A DNA stretch of 64,000 nt from Nymphaea colorata (lineage: Eukaryota > Streptophyta > Magnoliopsida > Nymphaeales > Nymphaeaceae). Under the pieces are notes generated by a model. It saw nothing but the letters and a program-made list of their open reading frames with translations. It did not search any database and was not told the origin of the DNA. How positions within the stretch are numbered: the first letter of the stretch is position 1; each line of letters starts with the position of its first letter. This document shows, piece by piece, positions 1-12,400 of the stretch. Position numbers and translations under genes: made by a program. The stretch covers positions 10,235,001 through 10,299,000 of the forward strand of contig NC_045148.1 in NCBI RefSeq assembly GCF_008831285.2. Reading direction: 5' to 3'.

Positions 1-603
1 AATCATGGCATTCCATGCAGCTGCATCTTTACACGGCATTTTCCTAAACAGCTTATTTGCTAATTCAATCCGGCGTGCCTGAGCTAGGCCTGCAACTATG
101 GTAGTCCAAGAGACTACATTTCTCTCAGGCATCTCTTCAAACAGTTGATAAGCAAGGTCAAGATTTTGGCATCTCAAATATCCGGATATCATCGCATTCC
201 AACTAGCAACATCACGGCTGGGCATTCCATCAAAAATTTTACGTGCCTCGTTCAACTTGCCGATCCTTGACAAGCCCACAATCATGATCGTGGAGACAAA
301 AACATCCGGGGTGGCAATTGTATCGAAAACACGCTTGGCATCATCTAGTCTGTCCTGTTTAACGAAATTGGAGATAATGGCACGCAATGAAGGCCTATTT
401 CTTTCAGACAAACCGTCAAAAGCTTGGTACCCAGCAATTGAATTGCCATTTCTAACACGATCATGCACCAAATCTACCACTTCTGCGGAGCTACATGTTC
501 TTGCGTCAAGAAGTAGCGAGTACCAACAACATAAACTAGTGCCGAAAATCGATTGCAAATGAAAATCACGATAAACAACCTTCCTGCAGCAACATCGGAA
601 CAT
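1..603 (-). CDS. PPR protein, PLS type, N-terminal part (runs off left edge)
   Basis: Uninterrupted minus-strand reading frame of 201 codons from an ATG at 601-603 to the window edge, so the C-terminus is missing. Pentatricopeptide-repeat proteins bind organellar RNA and act in editing, splicing or stability. The diagnostic repeats are clear: stretches such as LNEARKIFDGMPSRDVASWN, then AYQLFEEMPERNVVSWTTIV and ANKLFRKMPCKDAAAWNAMI. These are the alternating motifs of the PLS class. The first residues (MFRCCCRKVVYRD) are basic and free of acidic residues until Asp13, which fits an organelle (probably mitochondrial) targeting peptide. No intron is needed, as is usual for this family. The editing-type C-terminal domains (E, E+, DYW), if present, lie outside the window, so the target and subclass cannot be given. 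Confidence 0.88.
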   Translation of the reverse strand, partial: MFRCCCRKVVYRDFHLQSIFGTSLCCWYSLLLDARTCSSAEVVDLVHDRVRNGNSIAGYQAFDGLSERNRPSLRAIISNFVKQDRLDDAKRVFDTIATPDVFVSTIMIVGLSRIGKLNEARKIFDGMPSRDVASWNAMISGYLRCQNLDLAYQLFEEMPERNVVSWTTIVAGLAQARRIELANKLFRKMPCKDAAAWNAMI

Positions 604-3371
604 TGAGAAACAACTCAGACAAAATAAAAGAATTAAGTAGGTCAGAGGTTTTCTTATTGGACGACGCTCACGCTAATCGGCGAAAAGGAATCTCTTGATC
701 CTCTTCACTTTCAAAGAGAGAGAATTATTGTCTGTCGGAGTCCCAGGAGGTCCTTGGTTCAGTTCGATTACTCAAACCGCCCTTGCTGAAGTCATTACGG
801 GTCGGGTATCAGACATTCCGGGTCCCTTTTTAGTCCCACCTCAGCTGCATCCTGCTATGTGTATGCACGTATCGGATTCGGGAACCGTTGGAAATGTCTC
901 TCTTTCTCGAGACACTCTTGGCTGGGAAAAAGAGATGCCGTTCAAATACAAGAAATTTTCACCTTATCAAGTGCAAGGCGTTTTGGAGCTTTCACTCTAG
1001 AGGTTATCATTCTTCCTTTTGTTCATCCAAATGAGAGAGATGAGTCTTAAGAAATAACAGAGGTGCAACAAATGTCCCTCTTCTGGCTTATATTGAAACA
1101 AACTTTAAAACTATCTTTTTATGCATTTAGTCTGCCCAATTCCAATCGAAATAAAGAACAAGTGTTCATAACATTTAGTTTGCCCAAATCTATTTTTTTA
1201 TGGATTTAGTTTGCCTGAATCCAATCAAATCAGTCTCAAGTCATCGCAACTAATAATATATTAGAACAACCTGCATTCCTCAAACTTTGGAGTCATACAA
1301 GATAAGACATGTTCTCCTTGTGAGGTAGTTGGGAACAGAAACTAGCACAATGCTCCAATGTTTGGTTATTCCATGAATTTGTTTCAATCTTTGAGACCGA
1401 TTCATGTTTGTGTTCCTATTGTCAAATGACCCTTAAAGAAGGTAGATTGTCACATTTGGTCATAATTGGCTTTTTTATGTCTCCTTTTCTTTTAAGTAGT
1501 TGTGAAAAGACATTAAAAAAAGAGAAAGAAAAAACATGTAAAGGGAGAAAAATTTTGAAAAAACTCGTCTCAAAATTGGGTTGATTAAACCCATTCCTTA
1601 AACGTAGAAAACCAGCTTCATAACATGCTAGATTCGCCTCGCTTTCTCTCAAAACATGTTAGAGAGCCTAAGATTCAGGTTTAGACCAACGGAGATGAGC
1701 ATCCTGAGCACCATTAGCCTTCAACTTGAATGCATAATCTCTCTCCAGCAGGTTAGCATCGAAAAAAGAAATGAATGCATTTTCCAATCCGGTTAAGCAA
1801 AAGAAACCTCAATAGCTTACAATGCTCTGTGCTTTAAAAAGATGTCTGACGAACAATATGATGTAAACCGGGTAAATTTTTGTTGATTTTGCTCTAATAT
1901 CATGGTAAATACGATTTACAATCTATATACGAACCATTAGTTTTATGCTACTAAACAGAAAGAAGAGCGTAATTGAGTTTCAACCCCTGCTTTGTACAGC
2001 CTCAATCTCGCGCTACCAATTTCCTTACCATAAAAACGTTTGTATAGTATTTATCGAATATATAACACACTAAGGAATACCATCACTTTGCAATAAAAGG
2101 GGAGCATATGGTTCAGTTGCTCCAATTTTTTTTTTCAGTGACAAGCAAACACCAAATTTTGTGAATTTGACAGAACGGCCGACCGAAAAGATGCTTGATT
2201 ATACATGTTCTTGCTGTACATGTTTGCCAAAATTACTGAGAGAATCTCATTATAGTAGAGATACATGTTTCGCATGCCTATTTTTTTCAATTGTAACATT
2301 AACCTAAAACCCCTGATAAACCCCTCGCTGGAAACTTGCTATTTCGCCTTATGGCAATGAATGTACATTCTCTTATGGCGTGTACATTCTCTGATGGCGT
2401 ACTCAAATCTCATCCTGTGGAGTGCCATTAACAGGCAAGTTTCATAAAAGCTTGTGGTCATGGCTCTGTTTAGGAAAGGTATGACCTTGGGAGTTTTAGG
2501 CCAGTAAACATAAAAGAAGAGAAAAAAAAAAGGTAGCAGAAACTCAAACTGACCTTACTGCGCAAGAAAATTCCTCATGAGAAATACGTACATACATGGA
2601 TGATGATGAACTCCGGATCAAGAGAGTTACAAGGCAGCAGAAATCTGGCCGAAAGTGTCACCAACTAGCAGAGGGACCGGAGTCTCAGCATCACAGACTA
2701 CATTAAAGAATGAAGACCATATCTACCATTGCGACAAAAAAAATTGGGTACATAACCACTTGAGCTGAAACTATAGTAAAGGCTGATTTACGCATGCAAA
2801 AGAACAAAAGCATTTTCAACATGATGCGAAATCCGTCTATCGTTGCAGAGGAGTAAATTTTTAAAATTAACATTGTTTAACATAACTATTAATATGACAA
2901 TGCATAGTTCTTAGAATTAACGTCATTTACCAATATCATTGGTTGACAATGCAGGAAACCAAGGATAATTGACAACAGTGAGAATATAATCTCACAACGC
3001 TTGTAATCCCATGCACAAAGCTGAATTATTTTCAAAGGAAACTGTACAAGGTTTAAGCAAAGCCTTCCCGAACCATGAGCACAACATAATTAATGCTCGT
3101 CGTAAATTTAGATTTCCAAACCAAAAATTTAGAACAGTAACGGTGTAAACCATACATAAGTCGGTCTTTTTAACAATTCAAAAAACCAACATATTAACCA
3201 CAAGTATTTAGACAGCAACAACAGTTCACCTCGTTTCCTAAATGCTAAAAGGAAGAGGTCAGCAGAAACTAATTTCAACAAGATCCAACTTCACGTAACA
3301 TGAAGAGCTACCAAAAATCTGTAGGAAGAATAAACCCAAGAAAATATATGTAAGACTGGCTGCAAAATTAC
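604..3371. other. Intergenic, PPR gene to eIF3d
   Basis: AT-rich spacer of 2.8 kb between the PPR start and the eIF3d stop codon. The part near 3200-3371 should carry the eIF3d 3' UTR. I see no complete gene. The one protein-like stretch, on the minus strand at 1668-1807, is listed separately. Several short open frames are present but show no recognisable motif. Confidence 0.6.
1668..1807 (-). other. Possible terminal exon or gene fragment, unrecognised
   Basis: On the minus strand, a possible AG acceptor just before 1807 is followed by a frame that stays open to a TAG at 1668-1670. Its C-terminal end reads KLKANGAQDAHLRWSKPES, which looks more like protein than random AT-rich sequence. An in-frame TGA lies just upstream of the acceptor, so it can be coding only as a spliced terminal exon or a decayed fragment. 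I found no upstream exon to join to it and do not recognise the family. Confidence 0.2.
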
Positions 3372-5508
3372 TCAAACATCAGCGTCCTTCTCTTCAGCGT
3401 CCCTGCTAGCAGCAACTGCAGCAGAGGCAGCATTACTCTCCTCCTCTGTGGGAGGCTGAACTTGCTCCTCCTCAGGCAACGGCTCCTCAACATAATCATT
3501 CTCAAATGCATCTGCAGGCACCTCATACAATCTCACCTGCGGCTTCGATGGGTCCTTCACAAGCACATACTTCCCTTCATTGAGCTTTAAACAAAGATCG
3601 ACAATTGACTTGACAATCCCCCACATATTAGAAGTGTTCAAATTGATCTGCATGGCAAATTCCCTCGGCTTGTACCCCTGCACACTGAGGATGACATGAT
3701 TGAAATGGTCACGAGGGTGTGCCCTCGAGACATAGCCGAGCTTCATTATATCAGCACCTGAAAGTAGTGCTTGTGCTGTCCACCGTGCAAGTTTGTTGGC
3801 GTTGTTTTTGAGCTCAGTTGCAAGAACGGCTCCCCTTTGTGTCTCCAGCTTCTGCCTCCAATCAACACCAGAGTACTTCGGATCAAACTCATTCAGTGCA
3901 TTGATTGTGAGCAGAGACCTACCACCCTTGGTGTCCACCATGGCACCATGAACCTCGCAACGGGCAACAAGTGAAATGTTCTCGTCAAGCTTCCACCGAC
4001 GGTATCTATATGCGACAGATGCTGGCTCCTCACTCTCGCTGGCGAAAGGATTTGGCTCCTCAAAAGCAATCCGATTACCATCACGCACAAGAACCTGCTG
4101 GGAGAAGTTCTGGTTCACGTATGCAGCCTCAACACTGAGTGAGTATGCAGAGTTAATGTCCTCTTTGGCTTCTGGCAGGGGTTCCTGTAAGCATAGTCAT
4201 GAACAGTATAATAACAGCAGCATTTTGCCATGAGAAAGCAAAGACAAAAAGAAAATATGCGAGATAATTTGTTTTCCCGACTGATCCAAGAAAGAGTTGG
4301 GACAGAAAAAATGTAAGTCGTCAACTTTTCTAGAAGATGTTGGAGTGTGCCCGCTATCCAAAACAATAGAACTGCACCATCAAGGCCCACAAAACCAGGA
4401 CAATTTCGGATATTTAAATGAAGAAGAATAATGCAGATTGCATAATTCCAAACTTTTGGAACAATTTGATCCATCCAGAAACCCCTTGAAACCCACTAAT
4501 TTGATACATTCAACCTGTTCTGGTACCATCCATTGATGGAAGCCAAAGGAGATCAAAAACTTGTCACTAAAATAAACGCGCAATCTTTCATACAAACTGA
4601 TAAATACAATTTAAAACGTAGTGGCAGATAGTTGTTTATACCTGAGATGTCTCGTTGACGGAGAGGAGATCAAGCTGCGATCCATCTCGCTTGTCGAAAA
4701 ACAGCTTGTTGCCGACCCTCTGCACGACGATATCCCACGAATAGACAGAGCGAGGAGAGCACATAAGGGCCGCAAGGATGGTATCGGTAGCGAAGACGGT
4801 GGCCTTGTCCTCGTTCGCGAGGCGCCGGATCACGGGATCGTCAGTGGTGGTCACCTTGAAGAAGGTCCGGTTCTTGAACCTCTCAAGCTTCCGATCGCTC
4901 TTGGGGTTCACCCGATCGTAGGAGCGGTCATAGAATTCCACGGCGCCACAGGCAACGATGTCCTCCGGCTCCCCAACGGCGTAGCTCAGCTTTGAGAAAG
5001 TAGAGAAAGGAATCTGATCCAGCATGGCCCACTCTGGCTGGATGTCGACGGAGGAGCGGAAGGCAGCCGCCTCCCGACGCTGTCCGGCTCCCGCGCGATT
5101 CTGATTGTAGAGGCGGTCGCGGCGCTGCCGCTCCTTCTCTGCCTCGCGCCGCCGCGCCTCCACCTCCTCGTCCTTGCGCTGGGGAAGCTGCCGCTGCTGC
5201 TGGAACCGCCATCGCGGGCCGAAGCGTGGGTGACGCGGGGCGGGCCGACCGTCGACGAGACGGAAGGAGGAATCATCGTCTGCGGCGCCTAAAGAATCGT
5301 CACCAAAGGCGAGGTCGAAGACCGAAGCATCGGCGCCACCACGGCCGGATGGCCTCGAGGGGAAGGGGTTACGGGTCCAGTCGGCTATGCGGCCGAGCTT
5401 GTCTGCCTTTGAGAAAGGAGCATAGGGTGCGTGGCGGAGGTGGTGGCTCTCCAGCGCCTCCGGCGGACCCCAGCCGTCTGGATTGTAGGGCACGTCGAAT
5501 GAAACCAT
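3372..5508 (-). CDS. TIF3D1: Eukaryotic translation initiation factor 3 subunit D
   Basis: Two coding exons: 5508-4642 and 4184-3372, joined in phase 0 (CAG|GTATAA donor, TTACAG acceptor), giving 559 residues, the usual plant length. eIF3d is a peripheral subunit of the cytosolic eIF3 complex and has cap-binding activity in animals. The N-terminus has the family motif FEVP/FDVP-NPDGWGPP followed by PYAPFSKADKLGRIADWTR. The second exon carries the conserved core, including SQQVLVRDGNRIAFEEPNPF, KLETQRGAVLATELKNN and ARWTAQALL, and ends in an acidic tail (EEPLPEEEQ). The first exon is strikingly GC-rich, with a Glu/Arg/Gln-rich linker around residues 115-150. The start is the ATG that gives the conserved MVSFDVPYNPDGW; upstream codons are open but are probably 5' UTR. 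Confidence 0.96.
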
Positions 5509-8500
5509 CGTTTCCGAGAACAGACGAGAGAGGGAGAGAGACCAAAGAAAAGAACGGAGAGTAGGGTTTCTGGTCTGCCTGTGCCCTGCAGAGACGGGAG
5601 AGAGGCGAGGATGGAGGGTAGGGCTTCTGGCCGGGCCGGGTCTACCCGAAACATACCAGAAGTTTAGACCCTTGTATGGATTAGATCTAAAAATGGTATC
5701 CATTCAAAAAACAAGTCGGTTTTTGGGTAGTAAAAAATCCGGGCTTCTACTATATTGTGGATATCTAAGTTTAAATATTTTAAATTTGAACTTAGATATT
5801 TAATTTGGAAGCCATGAGTTAAAAATCTTAATTTAAATATTCAGTTTCGTTCATTTGAGTTCATAAAAACTTCTATGCATTTTGAAAGTACAACATGCTA
5901 AAATGTTGGGTTATTAACAAAATTATTAACCAAATTAATATAAATTTATGATTGATGGGGTGGCATTAGGGTACATTATTGCCATCACTGACGCCAATAA
6001 AGGTACATTCTTGCCATCACTGACGCCAAAGGCAGCGCAAACTATAAACCATTACCATGTGGAAAACTATCAAATTTTAATGTAATTTCTTCAACAAATA
6101 ATATTGTTCAACTTGGGGTATAGTTTTAATTTAACCCAAATCTTATAGAATTTCAGAATCTTGTTATTAATAAATGTCCATAATACATGATATGAATATG
6201 ATCCAACAAAATAGCATTTGTCAAAAAAAAAATAGCTTATCTAGAAATGAATAAATAATGTTATGCCAACCAGCATCATGAGAATAAAAGAACTATTATG
6301 TTTTGACTAATTTTAAATAAAATAATATTAAGAAAATAAACTTAATTTAACAAAAACAAAATTTTGACATCATAATTTCACCCTCAAATCTTTTCACATA
6401 CATTTTTTTTATAACTAAGACGCAAAATTTATATTTCAAATAGGCTTTTTGTTATCCAAATGAATGTTTTATTTCGTTAACCAAACAACCATACTCTAAT
6501 AAGTGATAAAATTTTAAAGTACATGAAAAACAGTTCATTCAATCAATTAACCAAAACTTAAAAAATATGGTCTATAGAAATGGGTTAGACAATAAAAAGG
6601 TTTAAAAACCAAAAGTACAAACTTAATATGAAATAATATTAAAAAACAAGATTAATAGGCTCCATAATCACCATAAATACTTTTTGACACTCAAAATCTT
6701 TATAATTATTTTTCGTTTAGTTACAGTTTAAAATATTTAAAAAATCAAACAAATACTTCAGTACTCAATTAACAAAAAAAATTGTTAACTATTTGTTTAA
6801 TTAATCAAATAAGCTCATTGGTCCATTTATTTCAATTTAAGAAAACTCATTTGTTTTCTTCTTTGCTTTTTCTCACTCTCATCCAAGCAGGTTGGCTTTT
6901 GTATTTGCAACTTAATATTTACAATCTGATCTCTTTATGATTGATGGCTTGATGATTCTCATCAAAGTATGGTAGATAAAGTTTTGGTAGCTACTTTTTT
7001 TTCTATGAATATATTTATGCAATTAAGAATTATCTATGTGATTTTTATTATATTTATCTATTGAAGGTGCACCCTTTAGTAGTTATATTGTTGATGTTGA
7101 TAAAGATGGTAACATATTTAGCTTTGTTTATTTAGTCCAGATTTCTTCTCATAAAAAAAGTACATTAGATGGTTTTCTTTAAAAATCTTTATAAAGTCCA
7201 ACACACAAAATCCTATTTGTAATTGTGTTTAGATAAATTTATTTATCCAAAAAATGATTCAATTGATATTTTGATGCGGTGAAAATCAACGCACATGAAA
7301 AATATTGTACCAAGTGTTGCAATATAAGAGTCAACATTCAATTGTAAATTTAATACTGTATTTCAAATTGGATTTGATTGTGATTTAGTGGTCAAATGAG
7401 GATATGATATGAACTTTTCTTCATTCATATTTAAATACCAATATCATTTTTTGAATGCCTAATCTTAACAGAATGTCTTCTTTCCATAGTTCTAAATTGA
7501 AAAATTATTTTGTAAGAACATTTTGTTATTAGAACATATACACTTAAAATACATGTTACAAGAATACTATGCACTTTCCATAAATCATTATGTGATTATG
7601 TTCAATGTTTTATAGTTGTAATACATTTTCTAAAACAAATACATGAAGATTTTGGGTGATATGTTAAACAAAAACATGTTTTAAAAACATAATGTTATAT
7701 TTAATAAATGTCCTATTACCAGAAACAACAATGGTGTTTCTTGAATTACTTTGTTTTGTTCTCTAGTGTCACCTCTTATCACAAAACTTCGGTAAGTGCC
7801 ATAGTCCAGTTCCATTTAACTACAATTGGTGTCAAAAGCTTCACTTATAGTGTTTAACACATATTTTGCCATACCATAATGCAAAATTCACATTCAATAA
7901 CACATATTTTGCCATGCCATAGTCTCAAATATTGAAATTGTATACATAAGAATGCAACACAACTAAATGTTTGTCTCAAAATCATGAAGTTGAAGAAACT
8001 GGCAAATTCAATGTGGGTCAATGATTGGGGTTCATTACTGTTTGCATGATTTGATACTTTACCTAACTGGCTAACTCCAACTTGCTTATCATGTTTGAAA
8101 CCTGTTATGCAACTACTCATGTACTGTTATGCAACTATTCAAGTGTTGATATAATTGCTAAAAGTAGACAAATGTGCAAAAGATCTGTAAGCATAACAGA
8201 GAGATGGAAAAAGTAAGTACTATTTTAATCATAAAAAAAAATAAGGAACCTTCATATCATTTGAAATATGTCATCTAAACTTTTGCGTAAGTAAGAAATG
8301 ACTAGTGTTCTTAAAGGAGTTTTATGATTTCTTATAATAACTAGTTCAATTCTAGTTCTCAATGTATCTTACTAATCATATTCAAGATATTTATACTCTT
8401 ACCTGAAGGTAAACTCGTGGAGATATAATAATTGTATCTTGCCTAGAACCAAAGAAGGCCACTTTTACTTAAAAGCATCATTTAACACGAACCGAAGGAA

Positions 8501-9436
8501 AAAAAAAAATCGAAGTTAGATTTCTCCTAAAACTTTTGATTAAAATTGATCTTCTACGATGACCCACAATAATTGAAGCTTCTTTGTAATCTAAGAAGGC
8601 CTTTCATAAATCAAAATATAAAACTAGTCTAAAGAATTGAAAGTTTTATCTTCAATTCATTAAGCAAAAACGACCTTAGGTGGAAGGAGACACAAATTGA
8701 AAACAATAATATAATTTGTCTATCCTTGGGCAGCAGCTCTGCAGCGTTCCACGAGTCTTTGTTTCACACTATCTCTGTTATCACAACCAAAGAAAAACTG
8801 AAAAGAACAATTTCAAACGAAGAGAAACCAAAATACATTGCGTCGGGGATATTTAGTAGCTCACCTGTAACTTGAATGATGCCGCTCGCCTACTTCATCT
8901 TAAGATTTGGCCACTCTTGAGCACCGTACTTTGCACGTGGCATCATCTCATCCATCAAAAACCAAATCCTTGATTTCAAAAAGAAAAAACCAAGTTCTCC
9001 TTTTCCTTATTTTTCCTTCTTTTTTTATGGCTCTGAATGGGTTCCCCTCTCGGTAGACTCGTAGAGGGCGTAAGCAAAGAGCCGAATGATAAATGGCAGC
9101 CATGGTGATACTTCTGTGGAGTGCAGACGCTCATTGATCCCAAACGTTCGACGCCCCACAAGGTATCCCTCGTGTCGCAGCCGTGATCTTTGAATGGGCA
9201 ATGCATCTTCTGTTAGTTGCACCAGCTGAGTTGAATGGATTCTGTTCGGCTTGTTCGTTCATTGAGTAAGAGGTTTAAAAAATGTTGTTTTCAGCAGGTT
9301 CTTTCTGAGCTATCTGTTGGATGGAGATTTCTCTTTTTTGAGATGTCGATTCTCGTGAACGGCTGCTCTTGAACTCTTTCTTGAGCAGATTTGGTGGTGA
9401 AGTATAGCTTTGGGTGGAGCTGAATTAGAGAGAAAG
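5509..9436. other. Divergent intergenic region, eIF3d to SPS
   Basis: Very AT-rich spacer between two divergently transcribed genes, so it holds both promoters. No gene is visible. It contains a short direct repeat at 5971-6029 and, near 7850-7920, a repeated phrase (acacatattttgccat) on either side of about 30 bp. The last 500 bp before 9437 is less AT-rich and pyrimidine-rich, as expected for the SPS 5' UTR and promoter. I could not single out a TATA box. Confidence 0.6.
5971..6029. repeat. Short tandem direct repeat, period 32
   Basis: The phrase gtacattnttgccatcactg followed by acgccaa occurs twice, starting at 5971 and 6003, with a single mismatch in the shared part. It lies in AT-rich intergenic DNA with no gene nearby. 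Confidence 0.8.
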
Positions 9437-12400
9437 ATGTCTTTGACGTACCCTTCTGCTGATTTGAGCTGGGGAGGGTTGGTTTTTACTTCCCGTGGAT
9501 GCTCTTCCGACAGATGTAGGATACTGACTATTGGCCTTCCGTATCGGAAGCTTTCCCCACATGGGGAACGTTGTTGTCGGCAGAGAAGGAGTTTCCGTTG
9601 TGAGGTGTCTTCAGTTCAGAGGCCAGATGTTATGATAAACGGTATGATTGTGCGGGTCCTCTGAACTTCAGACGTTCTCCTTCTTTTTCTTCTTCCTCTT
9701 TTCTTGATTCTCATTCTGACCCTCGCGTTCAAATATGCAGTTAATATTGAAGATGCCGTGTCATCACTTGATGCTAGTGTTGACTCTGACAAGGCTGTTT
9801 CAGTCTCTTCTTTACTAGCAGCTGTTGCTGATGACCTTCGTATCTTAAATGAGAATCTCCAGGCTGTAAGTGAGCAAACACATGGCTATCCCCTTCTTGA
9901 GAGTTCTAGAGGGTGTGAAGTTGTTAACCAGTCTTAATGCAAATTCGATTTATTTTGTGCTCATTAATTTGCTGATTTTTCTTTTTCACTGGAGATTTTA
10001 ACATTAGGAGGACAGGTTGCCTCCCCCTTCATTTTTTTGTAATGGTATAGTTAGTCTCTTGTTTTCTACCTTCACATGTTCATCTCTTCAGCTAATGGAA
10101 CTTTCTCTTGTGATTGGTTTGTGCGTCTGTCTTGGACCTCTTGGTTTATGTCATCCCTCTCCTTTATTATTCTCATTGTAGGAAAAACCTTACATTTTGT
10201 CTGAAAGAAGTCAAGGACTTCACTGACTGTGATAAGACTGTCGTCTGAGTTTGCTTCTTTCTCATTATTAGATCACCTGCTCAAGAGAACTGAATAACAC
10301 CAATAAATGAAAGATATATGATCATGCTCATGTAGTTTAGTTGCTCAGAAGATGTTCCATCTGATTGAACTACAGTATAGATTTATGGTTTCTGGCGACC
10401 TGGTGGCCGGCTATGGATCGATATGCATTCTAATTTGCAATAAGTCCACATAGCCTGTTCAAATTACTTTAGAAAAATTGGCAACTGATTTGGATAAGGT
10501 GTCCATATTTGCGTGAAGTTCTGGGAAGCTTGAGAAGGACCAATTTTTTGGGAGCTAATATGGTAAATGTCTCAGAGAAGATAAAGTGGGTTTCCTATAA
10601 CTTCCTTCTGATACATAGATGGTCTACTGTCCCATATTGGTCCATTGAAATCCTCTGTAGGATGTAATTGGTCTTATACCATTGTTGTTTAAAGCCTTTC
10701 ATCAGAAAATTGACTGAAGCAGAGAAAGATTTATAGTCTAAAAATACGGTAGGAGTCTTCTTTTATAAATTTAGATATTCTTCCCTGCATGGGATCAAAG
10801 TCTTTTTGACAAGGTCATGTTACAGCTTGCTACTATGGCCAGGTCTGTTATATTTTCTGGTGCAGACTATTTGGTTGTTGATCCATCCAGTGCAAATGTG
10901 TCTTTGTGATGGTACAATTTTTGTCCTTGGCTATAAAAGTAACATAGCATGTTCCATCAATGATGTTGATATATGTGAGCATAATCTGTTAATGGCTATG
11001 TTTGATGGTCACAGGGTTGTGTTGCTTCACATGCTTTGTATGCTACTTCACTAATCAAAGATTTGCCTAGCTGGATGCTAAACAAATTTCTTTCGTATAT
11101 TTATGTTGCTTCACGTGCTCTATATATTAATTCATTGATCGTAAGCTTTGTCTCCCAGCTATGGTGAACAAATTTCTGTTAGGGAATTACGTTGATAGCT
11201 TGAAGATGCTGTCAGATTTCCTAGTGTCTTCCCGCTTATGCTTGAGTTGGAAATACATTTTTGGTACTGGACAGACCTTATTTGAGCAAATGATGGTCAA
11301 GACTTCTACTTGTAGCTTAAACCAGAGTTTGCCCTATTTGGTTTAACATCCCCTTCTTCAGCAGCCTAAAGCAGCCATTGGCTTGTCTGTCAAATAGCTA
11401 ATTTGGCTTTATAAGTTCCCATTGTTACTATTTTTTGTGATGCTAATCTCACTTTTCAACACAAGGTTATAACTTATAAGCTTGAAATGGGTTATAAAGT
11501 TCATGCCAGGTACTTAAGCAGTGAGCCTTTAAAAATGCACTAGCATCTTAGTCTCATCTTTTCTAAGAGACTTGATAAGTTTTCCACATTCAGTATAATC
11601 GTTTCATATGGATAAATGACTATAATGAGTGATTGTGTGCGAGAATTCTATTGTTGGTTGAGTGCCATTTTGATGCTTTAATCTTCTATGTCCAATTAAG
11701 GCATAATAGCACATACAGTATTGTGTTTGTCAAATTCTAAAGCATAAATGGCCTTTGGGGAATATTGATGTCTTCTTGTCTCTTAAAACCTGATATGTTG
11801 ATTTCTTTTAGTGGCGATTACGTTTCCATTTAAATAAAGTTATTTTTCCTTTTCGAAACACTTTATATCATCTGTTCTCCAGTAAGATCTCCATAGGCAA
11901 CAACCTGCTGAACCTTTTTCATTGATGGGCTGAACTGCTTTGTTTGCTTACAAATTGCTTCCTATATTAATGACACTCAAAATTGAGTGCCTCATCAAAA
12001 TAAATTTTACCATTAGGAAATCCTTTCTGCTCCTGTAATCTAAGTTGATCTCTCTCTAGCACTATTAGGATTTTTCGAGTAGCTAGATCAATGGTAAGCA
12101 AGAATCAGTTATGTTCTTATGTTGATGTACAAGTCCACAATGTACTGCTTTCTGGCAGTTCATGCGTACTGTTTTATAACATGAACTCCATTGCATGACA
12201 TGTAAGGGTGATATATCTGTTACTACCTCTGTTTTAGGCTTTTAGCCTTTCAGCCTCCAATTTCTTTTGAAATATTCATCTGATTCAAGTAGGAACCTGA
12301 TTTTCTTTTTGAATATCTTCTATTGATCTCAATTGGAGTGATACAGATTAAAGTAACATTTTAGTGCAGTCCTATTTGTCAAGCATTGATGAGAATTTAA

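Noticed and set aside
695-1050. Overlapping plus-strand open frames upstream of the PPR gene
   Set aside because: Two different frames are open over the same stretch, with no domain, and the stretch is probably promoter or 5' UTR of the PPR gene.
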